From positions 3,259,501 to 3,323,500 of the forward strand of contig JAMLJB010000001.1 of NCBI GenBank assembly GCA_023953835.1: a DNA stretch of 64,000 nt, given 5' to 3'. The translations under genes were made by a program, and so were the position numbers. The notes beneath the pieces were generated by a model. It saw only the letters and a list, made by a program, of their open reading frames with translations. It searched no databases and was not told the DNA's origin. Origin of the DNA: Rhizobiaceae bacterium. Its GTDB lineage: Bacteria > Pseudomonadota > Alphaproteobacteria > Rhizobiales > Rhizobiaceae. Of this stretch, positions 18,242 to 27,063 are shown one piece after another. Each line of letters starts with the position of its first letter. Positions within the stretch are counted from its first letter, which is position 1.

Positions 18242-19761
18242 ACTTTCGCCGACACCATCATGAAGGCAGGCGTGTCTTCGCCAAATCCCACCGTCGTGTT
18301 GACTTCCTCGTCATCTTCGCGGTGACGGCGTGGCTCGCGAACCGGCCGGTCGCGCTGTTCGGGCTGGATCTTGCGTTCCGCATTGTCTTGGCGGATCGCG
18401 TCCTTGCGCACCCGGCGCTCCGGGGCGGCCTCGGGCGCCTCCGCTTCCTCCGCCTTCACCCGCGGGGCAGACTTGCCGCGCGCGTCCTTGCCGCGCGTGC
18501 GCCGCTCCGGCTTCCCGCCGCGGCCCCGTGGCCTTTCGTCATCCGAATCCGTGGAAGGTGCCAGCGTCGACAGGTCACCGTCATGCCATTCGACCGTTTT
18601 GCCGATCAGCTTTTCGATGGCGTCGACATAACGCATGTCGGACCGCGTGACGATGGTGAAGGACTTGCCCGCGCGGCCCGCACGGCCCGTGCGGCCAATG
18701 CGGTGCACGTAGTCCTCCGAGTGGATCGGCACGTCGAAATTGAACACGTGGCTGACGTCGGGAATGTCCAGACCGCGCGCGGCGACATCCGATGCGACGA
18801 GCAGCTTCAGCTTGCCGTCGCGGAAGTTCGACAGCATGGTCATGCGTGCGCGCTGATCCATGTCGCCGTGCAGTGCCCCGGCATTGAAATCATATTTGAC
18901 CAGCGAGCGGAAAAGCTCGGACACGTCCACCTTGCGGTTGCAGAAGATGATGGCGTTCTTGATCCCATCGCCTTCCGACTGGATGAGATCGCGCAGCACG
19001 GCGCGCTTGTCCCATGGCTTCGAGCCGGATTTGACCAGCCGCTGGGTGACAGTGGAGGCGGTCGAGGATGCTTTCGCGACCTCGATGCGAACGGGAGCGT
19101 GCAGGAACTGCTCTGTCAGCTTCGTGATTTCCGGCGGCATGGTGGCCGAAAAGAACAATGTCTGCCGCGTGAAGGGTATCAGTTTGCAGATGCGCTCGAT
19201 GTCGGGAATGAATCCCATGTCGAGCATGCGATCGGCCTCGTCGATGACAAGGATTTCGACCCCGGTTAGCAACAGCTTGCCGCGCTCGAAATGGTCCAGC
19301 AGCCGACCCGGCGTGGCAATCAGCACATCGGCGCCGCGCTCAAGCTTCTTCTCCTGGTCGTCGAAGGAGACACCGCCGATAAGCAGGGCGACGGTCAGGC
19401 GATGGTTCTTGCCGTATTTCGTGAAGTTCTCCTCGACCTGCGCCGCGAGTTCGCGCGTCGGTTCGAGAATGAGCGTGCGCGGCATGCGTGCGCGAGCGCG
19501 CCCCTTTTCAAGGCGCGTGAGCATGGGCAGGACGAATGAAGCGGTCTTGCCCGTGCCGGTCTGCGCGATGCCGAGCACATCCTTGCCTTGCAAGGCGTGC
19601 GGAATCGCACCGGCCTGAATTGGTGTCGGGTTGACGTAGCCGCTGTCGGTAACCGCGGAAAGGACCTTGGGAGAGAGGCCGAGATCCGCGAAAGAGACGG
19701 GCTGTGCTTGCGGTTGCGTTTCGGTGGTCACGTCCAACGAGGACTCTGTATCTACTGACAA
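18238..19761 (-). CDS. DEAD-box ATP-dependent RNA helicase (RhlE-like)
   Basis: 507-residue RNA helicase. All core motifs are visible: Q motif (FADLGLSPKVLSAV..TPIQ), AQTGTGKT, PTRELA, TPGR, DEAD (VIDEADRML), SAT, and the helicase C-terminal ARGLDIP and HRIGRTGRAG. The C-terminal ~110 residues are a highly charged, Arg/Lys-rich tail likely to bind RNA. The start is TTG at 19761 with AAGGG upstream; a GTG at 19731 is possible. Likely roles are ribosome assembly or RNA decay. Confidence 0.93.
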   Translation of the reverse strand: MSVDTESSLDVTTETQPQAQPVSFADLGLSPKVLSAVTDSGYVNPTPIQAGAIPHALQGKDVLGIAQTGTGKTASFVLPMLTRLEKGRARARMPRTLILEPTRELAAQVEENFTKYGKNHRLTVALLIGGVSFDDQEKKLERGADVLIATPGRLLDHFERGKLLLTGVEILVIDEADRMLDMGFIPDIERICKLIPFTRQTLFFSATMPPEITKLTEQFLHAPVRIEVAKASSTASTVTQRLVKSGSKPWDKRAVLRDLIQSEGDGIKNAIIFCNRKVDVSELFRSLVKYDFNAGALHGDMDQRARMTMLSNFRDGKLKLLVASDVAARGLDIPDVSHVFNFDVPIHSEDYVHRIGRTGRAGRAGKSFTIVTRSDMRYVDAIEKLIGKTVEWHDGDLSTLAPSTDSDDERPRGRGGKPERRTRGKDARGKSAPRVKAEEAEAPEAAPERRVRKDAIRQDNAERKIQPEQRDRPVREPRRHREDDEEVNTTVGFGEDTPAFMMVSAKV

Positions 19762-19943
19762 GTGTTGTTGCGCCCTTACTGGCGGTAACGCGGCATTGCC
19801 GCCGGAGACGCTTGGCGTCCAACTTCTCGGCGCGACGTAGGCGCACGCCCGCGATTTGTCAACTAAACCTGATGTAATGTGCCGCGGTTTCAGCCGAAGT
19901 GACTAAGAATGTCACGCATAAGTGTGATGATCTGCTTGGTTCA

Positions 19944-20717
19944 TCAGTAGCGGAACTGCTCGGACAGTATTCGTTCATTCCAGGAATGGTCGGGATCGAA
20001 CAGCAGGGTGGCGGTGTGGACGCGTGATTCCCGAACGCTGACCGTGGTCACACCTTTGACCTCCGTGTGATCGGCGGCGGCGTTCACGGGGCGCTTTTCA
20101 GACTCCAGTATGTCGAAGCGCACATGCGCGAGATCGGGCAGCAGCGCGCCACGCCAGCGCCGGGGTCGAAAGGGGCTGACAGGAGTCAGCGCAAGCAGCG
20201 GCGCGTCGAGCGGCAGGATCGGCCCTTGCGCGGAAAGGTTGTAGGCGGTCGAGCCTGCGGGCGTCGCTACCATCACACCATCGCAGTTCAACTCTTCGAG
20301 CCGCACCTTGCCATCGACCGTGATGCGGATCTTTGCCGTCTGGTAGGACTGCCTCCAAAGCGCGACCTCATTGATCGCAAGTGCATTGGTGATGGTTCCG
20401 TCCGCTTGCACGGCCTCCATTTCCAGTGGTCGGATCGTTTCCGGTTGGGCGACTGTGATGCGCTCGAGGAGATTGTCCTCGGCGAACGGATTCATCAGGA
20501 AACCGACCGTACCGCGGTTCATGCCATAGACGCGCTTGCCCGTCGACATGGTTTCGCGGAGCGTTTGCAACAGGAATCCGTCACCGCCGAGGGCGACGAC
20601 GACGTCTGCCTCCTTCGGATCGGCCTGACCGTAAAGCGCAATGAGCCGCGCTGCGCCCTCGCGTGCATCCGGCACGTCCGACGATGCAAATGAAACTTTG
20701 GGCGCGGTTCCAATCAT
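19944..20717 (-). CDS. nadK: NAD kinase
   Basis: Phosphorylates NAD to NADP. The 257-residue protein has the GGDG motif ([17 protein letters not shown]), the [10 protein letters not shown] segment, AINEVAL for NAD binding and the glycine-rich [19 protein letters not shown] at 20717 ([10 protein letters not shown]) gives the family N-terminus; an upstream start would add 21 residues. It stands alone. Confidence 0.93.
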   Translation of the reverse strand: MIGTAPKVSFASSDVPDAREGAARLIALYGQADPKEADVVVALGGDGFLLQTLRETMSTGKRVYGMNRGTVGFLMNPFAEDNLLERITVAQPETIRPLEMEAVQADGTITNALAINEVALWRQSYQTAKIRITVDGKVRLEELNCDGVMVATPAGSTAYNLSAQGPILPLDAPLLALTPVSPFRPRRWRGALLPDLAHVRFDILESEKRPVNAAADHTEVKGVTTVSVRESRVHTATLLFDPDHSWNERILSEQFRY

Positions 20718-20926
20718 GCAGCTTTGCCGGGGTCCATGTTCATTTCGACGAGGGCGTAGCATGGCGGGCAGTGGCTGCAAAGCGCGCTTATCGTTGAAAA
20801 TATCCTGTATGGACGTGCAAGCGGCGGTCTCACGGTGTTCAACTTGTGATAGGACGCATTTTAGCCAGTTGAGGGGTGGCGGACGGGATCCGCTGGTGAA
20901 ATTGCAAAACCATTTGGGAGACCGGA

Positions 20927-21172
20927 ATGATCAAACGACAAATTCTGGCTGTGCTCTCGACCGCCGTGCTGCTCGCCGGCTGCCAGTCGAGTTCCGATCC
21001 GGACGTCCAGGCCAAGGAACACGAGTTCGGCTGCATGGCCGGAACGGTGGGCGGCGCGATAATTGGCGGCCTTGTGGGCAGCACCATAGGCGCAGGCACG
21101 GGCACTACACTGGCCATTGGCGCCGGCATCGGCGCGGGTGGTTATATCGGCAATCGTCTGGCTTGCCGCTGA
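20927..21172 (+). CDS. Glycine-zipper 2TM-type lipoprotein
   Basis: 81-residue predicted lipoprotein with a signal peptide and lipobox (VLLAGC, Cys19). A glycine-rich membrane-spanning zipper follows ([20 protein letters not shown] and [17 protein letters not shown]). It is like small outer-membrane-associated lipoproteins with glycine zippers. Function is unknown; an envelope structural role is an inference. A good ribosome site precedes the ATG. It lies 11 bp before an EF-hand gene, so the two are probably cotranscribed. Confidence 0.8.
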   Translation: MIKRQILAVLSTAVLLAGCQSSSDPDVQAKEHEFGCMAGTVGGAIIGGLVGSTIGAGTGTTLAIGAGIGAGGYIGNRLACR

Positions 21173-21183
21173 AGGAGGTTGGT

Positions 21184-21534
21184 ATGAGATCCTATGTACT
21201 TTCCGCCGCCGCGCTGCTGCTTGGCACGGGTGTCGCATTCGCCCAGCAGAGCCAGACCATGAATGAGGGACAACTCAATCAGGTCGACACAGACAAAAAC
21301 GGCGCGGTCAGCGCCGCCGAGTATCAAAGCTTCATGAACGCTGCTTTTGCAAAGCTCGACGCGAACGGCAACGGATCGCTCAGTGCGACCGAAACCGCGA
21401 AGGTCCTGACGCCCGACCAGTTCTCGACACTTGACGCGAACAGCAATGGAGCTGTCGACAAGAAGGAATTCATGACCCAGGTCATGAAGGATTTTGCCGC
21501 TGCGGATAAGAGTGGCGACGGAACCCTCAAGTAA
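21184..21534 (+). CDS. Periplasmic EF-hand domain protein
   Basis: 116-residue protein with a cleavable signal peptide ending in VAFAQQ and four EF-hand-type calcium loops: DTDKNGAVSAAE, DANGNGSLSATE, DANSNGAVDKKE and a fourth, DKSGDGTLK, that runs into the stop after nine of twelve positions. AAGGAGG immediately precedes the ATG at 21184, which is clearly the start although the frame is open far upstream. Probably a periplasmic calcium-binding protein; partner unknown. Confidence 0.85.
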   Translation: MRSYVLSAAALLLGTGVAFAQQSQTMNEGQLNQVDTDKNGAVSAAEYQSFMNAAFAKLDANGNGSLSATETAKVLTPDQFSTLDANSNGAVDKKEFMTQVMKDFAAADKSGDGTLK

Positions 21535-21655
21535 TCCGGTCATTCGGGATGCATATCCGGTAATGCATCTCCGAACGGCTGAATTGCCTATTTATTAGGG
21601 AGGAGTAGCATCCGGTTTGTCCGTGATGACCCTTCCGCCCGAAACCTGTCACGGC

Positions 21656-21684
21656 AAACCCGCCGGCCTCGCCGGCGGGTTTTT
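21656..21684 (+). terminator. Rho-independent terminator
   Basis: A perfect 10-bp G+C-rich stem (ACCCGCCGGC / GCCGGCGGGT, extendable by A-T pairs) with a CTC loop is followed by a run of T. It lies 120 bp after the EF-hand gene and likely ends the lipoprotein/EF-hand transcript ahead of the tRNA gene. Confidence 0.85.
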
Positions 21685-21789
21685 CATTGGAGGGTTGGTA
21701 TCTGATGGACCCGGCGCCGACTTGATGGAGCGAACGCCGCTGATCGCCCGTTGAATTCGCCAATGCACCTGTGATAAGCGGCAGGCGTT

Positions 21790-21865
<76 letters not shown>

Positions 21866-21895
21866 GAAATCCCAAAATTTGCCTGCCAGCCCACC

Positions 21896-22450
21896 TCAAT
21901 AGGCCGCGACGGATGCAATGAACGTGTCCAGGACGCTTATCCCCACGTACACGACCGCCACGATCTCCTGAATTCTTCGCTTCGTCGTCATCGCCCCCAC
22001 GACGCAAAGAACAGCCAATAGCGCGAGCAGGCCCTGATCTTTTGTAAGCATTCGCACCTGCCAAAGCCAGGAATTCGCCAGGATGGCCACCAAATGGAAA
22101 CAGGCCAACGCGATCAGCGCCCATCTGCCGTCGCGTTCGAATGCCACGAGCATGTCGCGATCTGTATCGGAAGGAACGATGAGGGCGGCAGCGGTGAACA
22201 GCGTCATCACCATCGCGACCAGCATTGTGAAAGCAAGGAGCGACCAATGGCTTGCCGTCGAGAGTTCGAACAGCGCCCACCAGAATTGCAGTCCCTCGCC
22301 GAGCACCGCGCCGGCAAAGAGCAGCGGGAGCCAGTCGAACTTCATCTTGGATCGAGCCTTGAATGCGTTTACGTAACCCGTAAGCACGCGCGCAATCGAT
22401 AGTCCCAGCACGGTCGAGATCGGCACGACGATCCAGTGAAATGCTTCCAT
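21896..22450 (-). CDS. Hypothetical integral membrane protein
   Basis: Unrecognised 184-residue protein with about five hydrophobic segments, beginning MEAFHWIVVPISTVLGLSIA, then LPLLFAGAVLG, LAFTMLVAMVMTLFTAAALI, LIALACFHLVAILANS and LALLAVLCVVGAM. No catalytic motif was seen. ATG at 22450 places membrane segment 1 at the N-terminus; a GTG at 22465 is also possible. It converges on the tRNA-Thr gene and stands alone. Confidence 0.65.
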   Translation of the reverse strand: MEAFHWIVVPISTVLGLSIARVLTGYVNAFKARSKMKFDWLPLLFAGAVLGEGLQFWWALFELSTASHWSLLAFTMLVAMVMTLFTAAALIVPSDTDRDMLVAFERDGRWALIALACFHLVAILANSWLWQVRMLTKDQGLLALLAVLCVVGAMTTKRRIQEIVAVVYVGISVLDTFIASVAAY

Positions 22451-22623
22451 GCGCGGATTTGACACTTACCGGCAGAAATTGTCCAGAATTGACGAAGTGA
22501 GGTTTGAGGCTGCCGAATTTCTGCTTTTACGCTGTAACAACGCCCTTGTTGCCGGGTCTGGGCGTACCATATTTTTAAGGTGAGACGTTGGCTCGACGGG
22601 AATGGAGCACGTGAGGGAAGGCT

Positions 22624-22791
22624 ATGATCCGTTTCGTTGTCCTTGGCCTGGTAATTGTCGCGGTTTCGTTTCTGGCAGCGCAAGCGATCCGGTTTGCGCG
22701 TACACGGGAAATCGACTGGACCGGCCTTGCCTTCATGGTCGGGTTCGTGGTGATGGCGTTCTATCTGCGGCACGCCACGGGCATGGGCTAG
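22624..22791 (+). CDS. Small 55-residue membrane protein
   Basis: Short open frame beginning MIRFVVLGLVIVAVS and ending RHATGMG. It has two hydrophobic segments separated by a charged RTREIDWTG turn, suggesting a small inner-membrane hairpin protein. AGGGAAGG lies a few bases before the ATG at 22624, which strongly supports translation. It ends four bases before the stop of the convergent hydrolase gene. Function unknown. Confidence 0.65.
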   Translation: MIRFVVLGLVIVAVSFLAAQAIRFARTREIDWTGLAFMVGFVVMAFYLRHATGMG

Positions 22792-22795
22792 GTTC

Positions 22796-23944
22796 CTAAT
22801 TTCCGACGACCACCTTCAAAGCCGCCAGCGGCGTCGTCAGCACAATCTCAGCCGCAGTTCCGAGCGAACCACCCAGGCGCCGCCCGAGTTCATTCACACG
22901 GTCTGTGATTGCTTCCTCGCTGTCGATCGTACTGGCTTCGTTGTTCAGCCCCGCGCCGATCAGCTTGATGATGACGGGATTTGCGGCGAACTTGGTGTGT
23001 CCCAGCCGATCTCCCTTGACCGCCGTCAGGTCCGCAACGGCGACGCCATATTGCGCGAGGTCGGCGGCATCCGCATAGTCGCCCACACGTGGACGTTCAC
23101 CGGCCAGGAAACCGGAAAGCTGAAGCGCGCGGTCATTGCCGGAAAGCAGAAGGATAAACGGCTTCTTGGGCTTTCCATAGCGGCGCATCTGGGCCTTGAA
23201 CACGTCGACATCGATGTCGGGCGAGGCGAGAATGACGTCACCGAGCTTGCCGCCAAGCGTCGGGTCGCCGGCAATCGCCAATTGGCGCAGCGCTTCCATC
23301 GTGACCCAGTTGCCCATCGAGTGCGCCATGATGTCCACGCGCTTCGCGCGCTTCGAAATCATCCGCAGGGTGGCTTCAAGTGAATCCCGGGCGGCTGTCG
23401 CGCTGTTGTTGTCGTACACATAGTCCACCAGCTTGCCGCCGGATGCCCACGAGAAGAGCACAGGCGTTCCTTCATAGCCCGCATCATGGACGATCTGGGT
23501 TATGCGATAGACGGCGGAATCGAAGCTGGTCTTGTAGCCATGGACAAATACCAGCACACGGCCATCGTGCTTTGCGATGTCGGCCCCCACCGCATTTTCA
23601 AAGGCAGGCTCCGAATAGCCCGTGATCGAGGACGCGGTGAAGAATTTCGCCGGGTCTGCAACTTTGCCCTTGCGCCGTTCGATCATTCCCACTGCGTGGA
23701 CGGACGGCACCGTCATGTCGACCTTCGCGAAATCCGTCTTAGGGGCGCGCACGCTGCCGTAATATTCAAGCTCGTCGACCGACTTTTCGCGTGTCGTGGC
23801 GACGAAGATCTGGTGCGTGGCCGCAATCTGATCCGGGCGAGCTTCCCTGGATTGAAGCGTCAGAATTTCACGCGTGTTCTGATTGGCGCAGCCTACGGCG
23901 AGCAAGAACAAGGCAACCAATGCGATTTTTCGGATGACGTCCAT
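22796..23944 (-). CDS. Alpha/beta hydrolase lipoprotein (DUF900-type esterase)
   Basis: 382-residue protein with a lipoprotein signal peptide (FLLAVGC, lipid cysteine near residue 19) and an alpha/beta-hydrolase core of the DUF900 type: VLVFVHGYKTSFDSAV near residue 130, then IMAHSMGNWV carrying the nucleophilic serine. It is probably anchored in the envelope facing the periplasm. Substrate unknown. ATG at 23944 (MDVIRKIAL) is chosen over an in-frame GTG nine bases upstream. It lies 27 bp downstream of trkH, possibly in one transcript. Confidence 0.82.
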   Translation of the reverse strand: MDVIRKIALVALFLLAVGCANQNTREILTLQSREARPDQIAATHQIFVATTREKSVDELEYYGSVRAPKTDFAKVDMTVPSVHAVGMIERRKGKVADPAKFFTASSITGYSEPAFENAVGADIAKHDGRVLVFVHGYKTSFDSAVYRITQIVHDAGYEGTPVLFSWASGGKLVDYVYDNNSATAARDSLEATLRMISKRAKRVDIMAHSMGNWVTMEALRQLAIAGDPTLGGKLGDVILASPDIDVDVFKAQMRRYGKPKKPFILLLSGNDRALQLSGFLAGERPRVGDYADAADLAQYGVAVADLTAVKGDRLGHTKFAANPVIIKLIGAGLNNEASTIDSEEAITDRVNELGRRLGGSLGTAAEIVLTTPLAALKVVVGN

Positions 23945-23971
23945 TGGAAGCACTCATTCTGCCGGTGAAAG

Positions 23972-25429
23972 TCAGGCACGCCAGAAGACCGGTGAAAAGA
24001 TCACCAGCACGGAGAGAATTTCAAGTCGCCCAAGCAGCATCGCCGCGGAGCATATCCATTTAGCAGCGTCCGGAATGTCTGCATAGTTGCCCATCGGACC
24101 GATCTGCGGGCTCAGCCCCGGGCCAACGTTGGTCAGTGAAGCCAGCGCACCCGAACTGGCGCTCAGGAAATCCAGTCCGGTCGCGCCCAGCAGGACGGTG
24201 AAGATCGCCAGCAATACGAAGAACGACGAGATGAACAAAACCACCGCGCGCTGCATGTCCTGATCGATGGTACGGTCGCCATAGCGCACCGGCAGCACGG
24301 TGTTGGGGTAAATCAAGCGGCGGAAACCATTACCCAGAAGCTGAAACAGGATAAGGAACCGATACGCCTTGATCGCCCCGGTTGTGGAGCCGGAGCAGCC
24401 GCCAAGGAACATCGACACATAGATGCAGGCGACGGCGAAAGGTCCCCACAGCAGGTAGTCGTCGCTTGAATAGCCGGTGGTGGTGATCATCGAGACGATG
24501 TTGAAGGTGGCGTGGGTCAGCGCATCAAAGAACGAGATATCCCGCGTCGCCCGCAGATAGATCGCCACGACGAGCGAGAAGGCTATCGTATAGCCGACAT
24601 AGATCCGGATCTGCGGATCTCGCACGGCGTCATAGCGGCCGCGTACGGCAAACAGGATCATCACGGAGAAGGGCAGTCCGCCGATCAACATGAAGATCGA
24701 GCCGGTCCAAAGAATGGCGCTGTTCTGCGCGTAGCGCAGGAAAGACGTGTCGTGCGTGGAGAATCCGCCGGTCGCTATCGTGCTCATGGCATGGTTGATC
24801 GCATGGAAGCCGGGCATGCCGCTGGCGGCGTAGGCAATCGCGCAGCAGGTCACCAGCATCGTGTAGATAGCGATGAGGCTGATTGCGAAGGTGTGGAAGC
24901 GGGCGAATGGCCGGTCTGCGATCTCGGACGATTCGATCTTGAAATAAGAAACACCGCCAATATTCAGAAAAGGCAGCAGAAAAAGGCCGAGGGCGATAAC
25001 CCCCAAGCCTCCCATGAATGAGAGCAGCGAGCGCCACATGATGATGCCGGGAGCGGCGTTGTCCAGCCCGCTGATGACGGTCGCGCCCGTGGTCGTAATG
25101 CCGGACACGGACTCGAAAAGAGCATCGGTGAAACTCAAGCTAAGCGATGACATCATGAATGGAACAGCGCCTGCGACCGCGAGTGTCAGCCAAAGCAGAT
25201 TGACGAGGAAGAAGCCGAACCTTGTGTTCGGCTGCGGGCTGCCGCCACGTGTGGCAAGCATGAGAGCGGTCGAAATGCCGCCCATCACAAGGGCGGAAAA
25301 TGCGAAGACCTGCCAGTCGCGATTGCCAAAATAGAGATCGATCGCCGCCGGAATGAGCATTGCGGCCGACAGATACATCGCAAAGACTGCGGCGACATGT
25401 ACCGCCGCACGGATGGCCAAGCTGTTCAC
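23972..25429 (-). CDS. trkH: TrkH-family potassium uptake protein
   Basis: 485-residue polytopic membrane protein of the Trk/Ktr potassium translocation family, normal length for TrkH. The pore-loop glycines are visible in SVSGITTTGATVI, STIATGGFSTHD, MITTTGYSSDDYLLWG and LTNVGPGLSPQIGP. It should work with a cytosolic TrkA subunit encoded elsewhere. The start is GTG at 25429 (MNSLAIRAAVH). It is divergent from the threonine deaminase gene, 84 bp away. Confidence 0.92.
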   Translation of the reverse strand: MNSLAIRAAVHVAAVFAMYLSAAMLIPAAIDLYFGNRDWQVFAFSALVMGGISTALMLATRGGSPQPNTRFGFFLVNLLWLTLAVAGAVPFMMSSLSLSFTDALFESVSGITTTGATVISGLDNAAPGIIMWRSLLSFMGGLGVIALGLFLLPFLNIGGVSYFKIESSEIADRPFARFHTFAISLIAIYTMLVTCCAIAYAASGMPGFHAINHAMSTIATGGFSTHDTSFLRYAQNSAILWTGSIFMLIGGLPFSVMILFAVRGRYDAVRDPQIRIYVGYTIAFSLVVAIYLRATRDISFFDALTHATFNIVSMITTTGYSSDDYLLWGPFAVACIYVSMFLGGCSGSTTGAIKAYRFLILFQLLGNGFRRLIYPNTVLPVRYGDRTIDQDMQRAVVLFISSFFVLLAIFTVLLGATGLDFLSASSGALASLTNVGPGLSPQIGPMGNYADIPDAAKWICSAAMLLGRLEILSVLVIFSPVFWRA

Positions 25430-25513
25430 GCCAACAAATACCCTTCCATGGATCGGACAGTGGCTTCACCGACATCAATATGCAATACGCGGAGCGATTG
25501 GAGTTCCCGTTCG

Positions 25514-26767
25514 ATGACCTTTGCACAACGCGTACTGCGCGCCGAAGCTGCCGTGCGCACCCTCTTTCCAGAAACTCCGCTACAGGAGAATGACTACCTC
25601 TCGCGCAAGTTCGGCGCGCGGGTGCTTCTCAAGCGCGAAGACCTGACGCCGGTTCGCTCCTACAAGATTCGCGGCGCGTTCAACTTCTTCCGTAAGGAGC
25701 TTTCACAGGAAAAGCAGGGTGCGACCTTCGTATGCGCCTCAGCCGGCAATCACGCGCAGGGTTTCGCCTTTGTTTGCAGGCATTTCGGAGTGAAGGGCGT
25801 GGTGTTCATGCCGGTCACCACGCCGCAGCAGAAGATTGACAAGACCAAGCTGTTCGGCGGCGAGTGGATCGAAGTGCGGCTCGTCGGCGACTTTTTCGAC
25901 GATTGCTACCGTGCTGCGCTCGACTATTCGGAAAGCGGCGGCGGGCACATGGTGCCGCCGTTCGACCATAAGGATATCATCGAGGGGCAGGCCACCGTCG
26001 GCGCGGAAATCCTGCGCCAGATGCCGCACGGCAAAGCGCCGGACATGCTGTTCGTGCCGGTCGGCGGCGGTGGACTGTCGGCAGGCATTTCCAGATATTT
26101 CGCTGATGCAGAGGCGCAGACCCGCTTCGTGTTCTGCGAACCGCAAGGCGCGCCCAGCCTCAAGCAGAGCCTGCTTGAGCATAAACGTGTGAAGCTGGCG
26201 AAGGTGGACAATTTCGTCGACGGGGCGGCGGTCGCGGAGATTGGTCGTGAACCGTTGAGGCACCTCAAGGAATTTGCACCCGACGCCGTGCACCTCATTC
26301 CCGAAAACCGCCTCTGCGCCACCATGATCGAGCTACTCAATGTCGAGGGGGTTGTGCTGGAGCCTGCAGGTGCGCTGTCCATCGATGCGTTGAAAGATTT
26401 TTCGCGCCGCGACCTGAAGGGCAAGACCGTGGTTTGCGTTGTGTCAGGCGGCAATTTCGACTTCGAGCGCCTGCCCGATGTGAAGGAGCGCGCCCTGCGC
26501 TTCGAAGGGCTCAAGAAGTATTTCGTATTTCGTTTTCCGCAGCGTCCGGGCGCGCTGCGCGCGTTCCTCGACTTGCTCGGCCCCGACGACGATATCGCGA
26601 GGTTTGAGTATCTGAAGAAATCGGCACGCAATTTCGGATCGGTGCTGATCGGCATCGAAACGAAGGACAGGCGGAATTTCGATATTCTCGCACGGCGCTT
26701 CAACGATGCCGGATGGGCCTATCAGGACATAACCGATAACGAGACGCTCGCAGGCTTTATCATATAG
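25514..26767 (+). CDS. ilvA: Threonine ammonia-lyase (biosynthetic, one ACT-like domain)
   Basis: PLP enzyme converting threonine to 2-oxobutanoate, the first step of isoleucine synthesis. The 417-residue protein has the PLP lysine in VRSYKIRGAFNFF (Lys51), CASAGNHAQGFAF, and the glycine-rich phosphate loop VPVGGGGLSAG. A single C-terminal ACT-like regulatory domain (FVFRFPQRPGALRAFL through FGSVLIGIE) follows, the layout of the short IlvA form. ATG at 25514 (MTFAQRVLRAE) matches the family; the frame is open upstream. Confidence 0.93.
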   Translation: MTFAQRVLRAEAAVRTLFPETPLQENDYLSRKFGARVLLKREDLTPVRSYKIRGAFNFFRKELSQEKQGATFVCASAGNHAQGFAFVCRHFGVKGVVFMPVTTPQQKIDKTKLFGGEWIEVRLVGDFFDDCYRAALDYSESGGGHMVPPFDHKDIIEGQATVGAEILRQMPHGKAPDMLFVPVGGGGLSAGISRYFADAEAQTRFVFCEPQGAPSLKQSLLEHKRVKLAKVDNFVDGAAVAEIGREPLRHLKEFAPDAVHLIPENRLCATMIELLNVEGVVLEPAGALSIDALKDFSRRDLKGKTVVCVVSGGNFDFERLPDVKERALRFEGLKKYFVFRFPQRPGALRAFLDLLGPDDDIARFEYLKKSARNFGSVLIGIETKDRRNFDILARRFNDAGWAYQDITDNETLAGFII

Positions 26768-26912
26768 CCGTACGGTGTAGCCGGATCGTTCACAATTTAC
26801 TGCGTCGCACAATGAGCTTGCAATAGAGGCGCAAATCATCCATATGCGCCGCAGACAGGCGCATGGGCCGCAATTGCCGGCTTTCCCAAAAATGGACTTC
26901 GTTGCGTCTCGC

Positions 26913-26995
26913 TCCGCCTTCCGAAAGGACAGGGCGGACAGTCCCGCGAGCTAATTCGCGGGCACGACAGCGCAACCGTGTGGACAATCGTCCAC
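26913..26995 (+). other. Three consecutive stem-loops upstream of the DEAD-box gene
   Basis: The 296-bp gap before the helicase gene contains three clear hairpins: TCCGCC/GGCGGA at 26913-26938 with an inner stem closed by a GAAA loop, CCCGCGA/TCGCGGG at 26943-26962, and GTGGAC/GTCCAC at 26980-26995. They could form a structured 5' leader of the helicase mRNA. No convincing promoter was identified. Confidence 0.35.
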
Positions 26996-27063
26996 CGCCG
27001 TGTCGTTCCAGAACAAGATTTGAACGCGGCGGGCGCGCGCCCTGCGGCGTGAATGGCAGCGGC

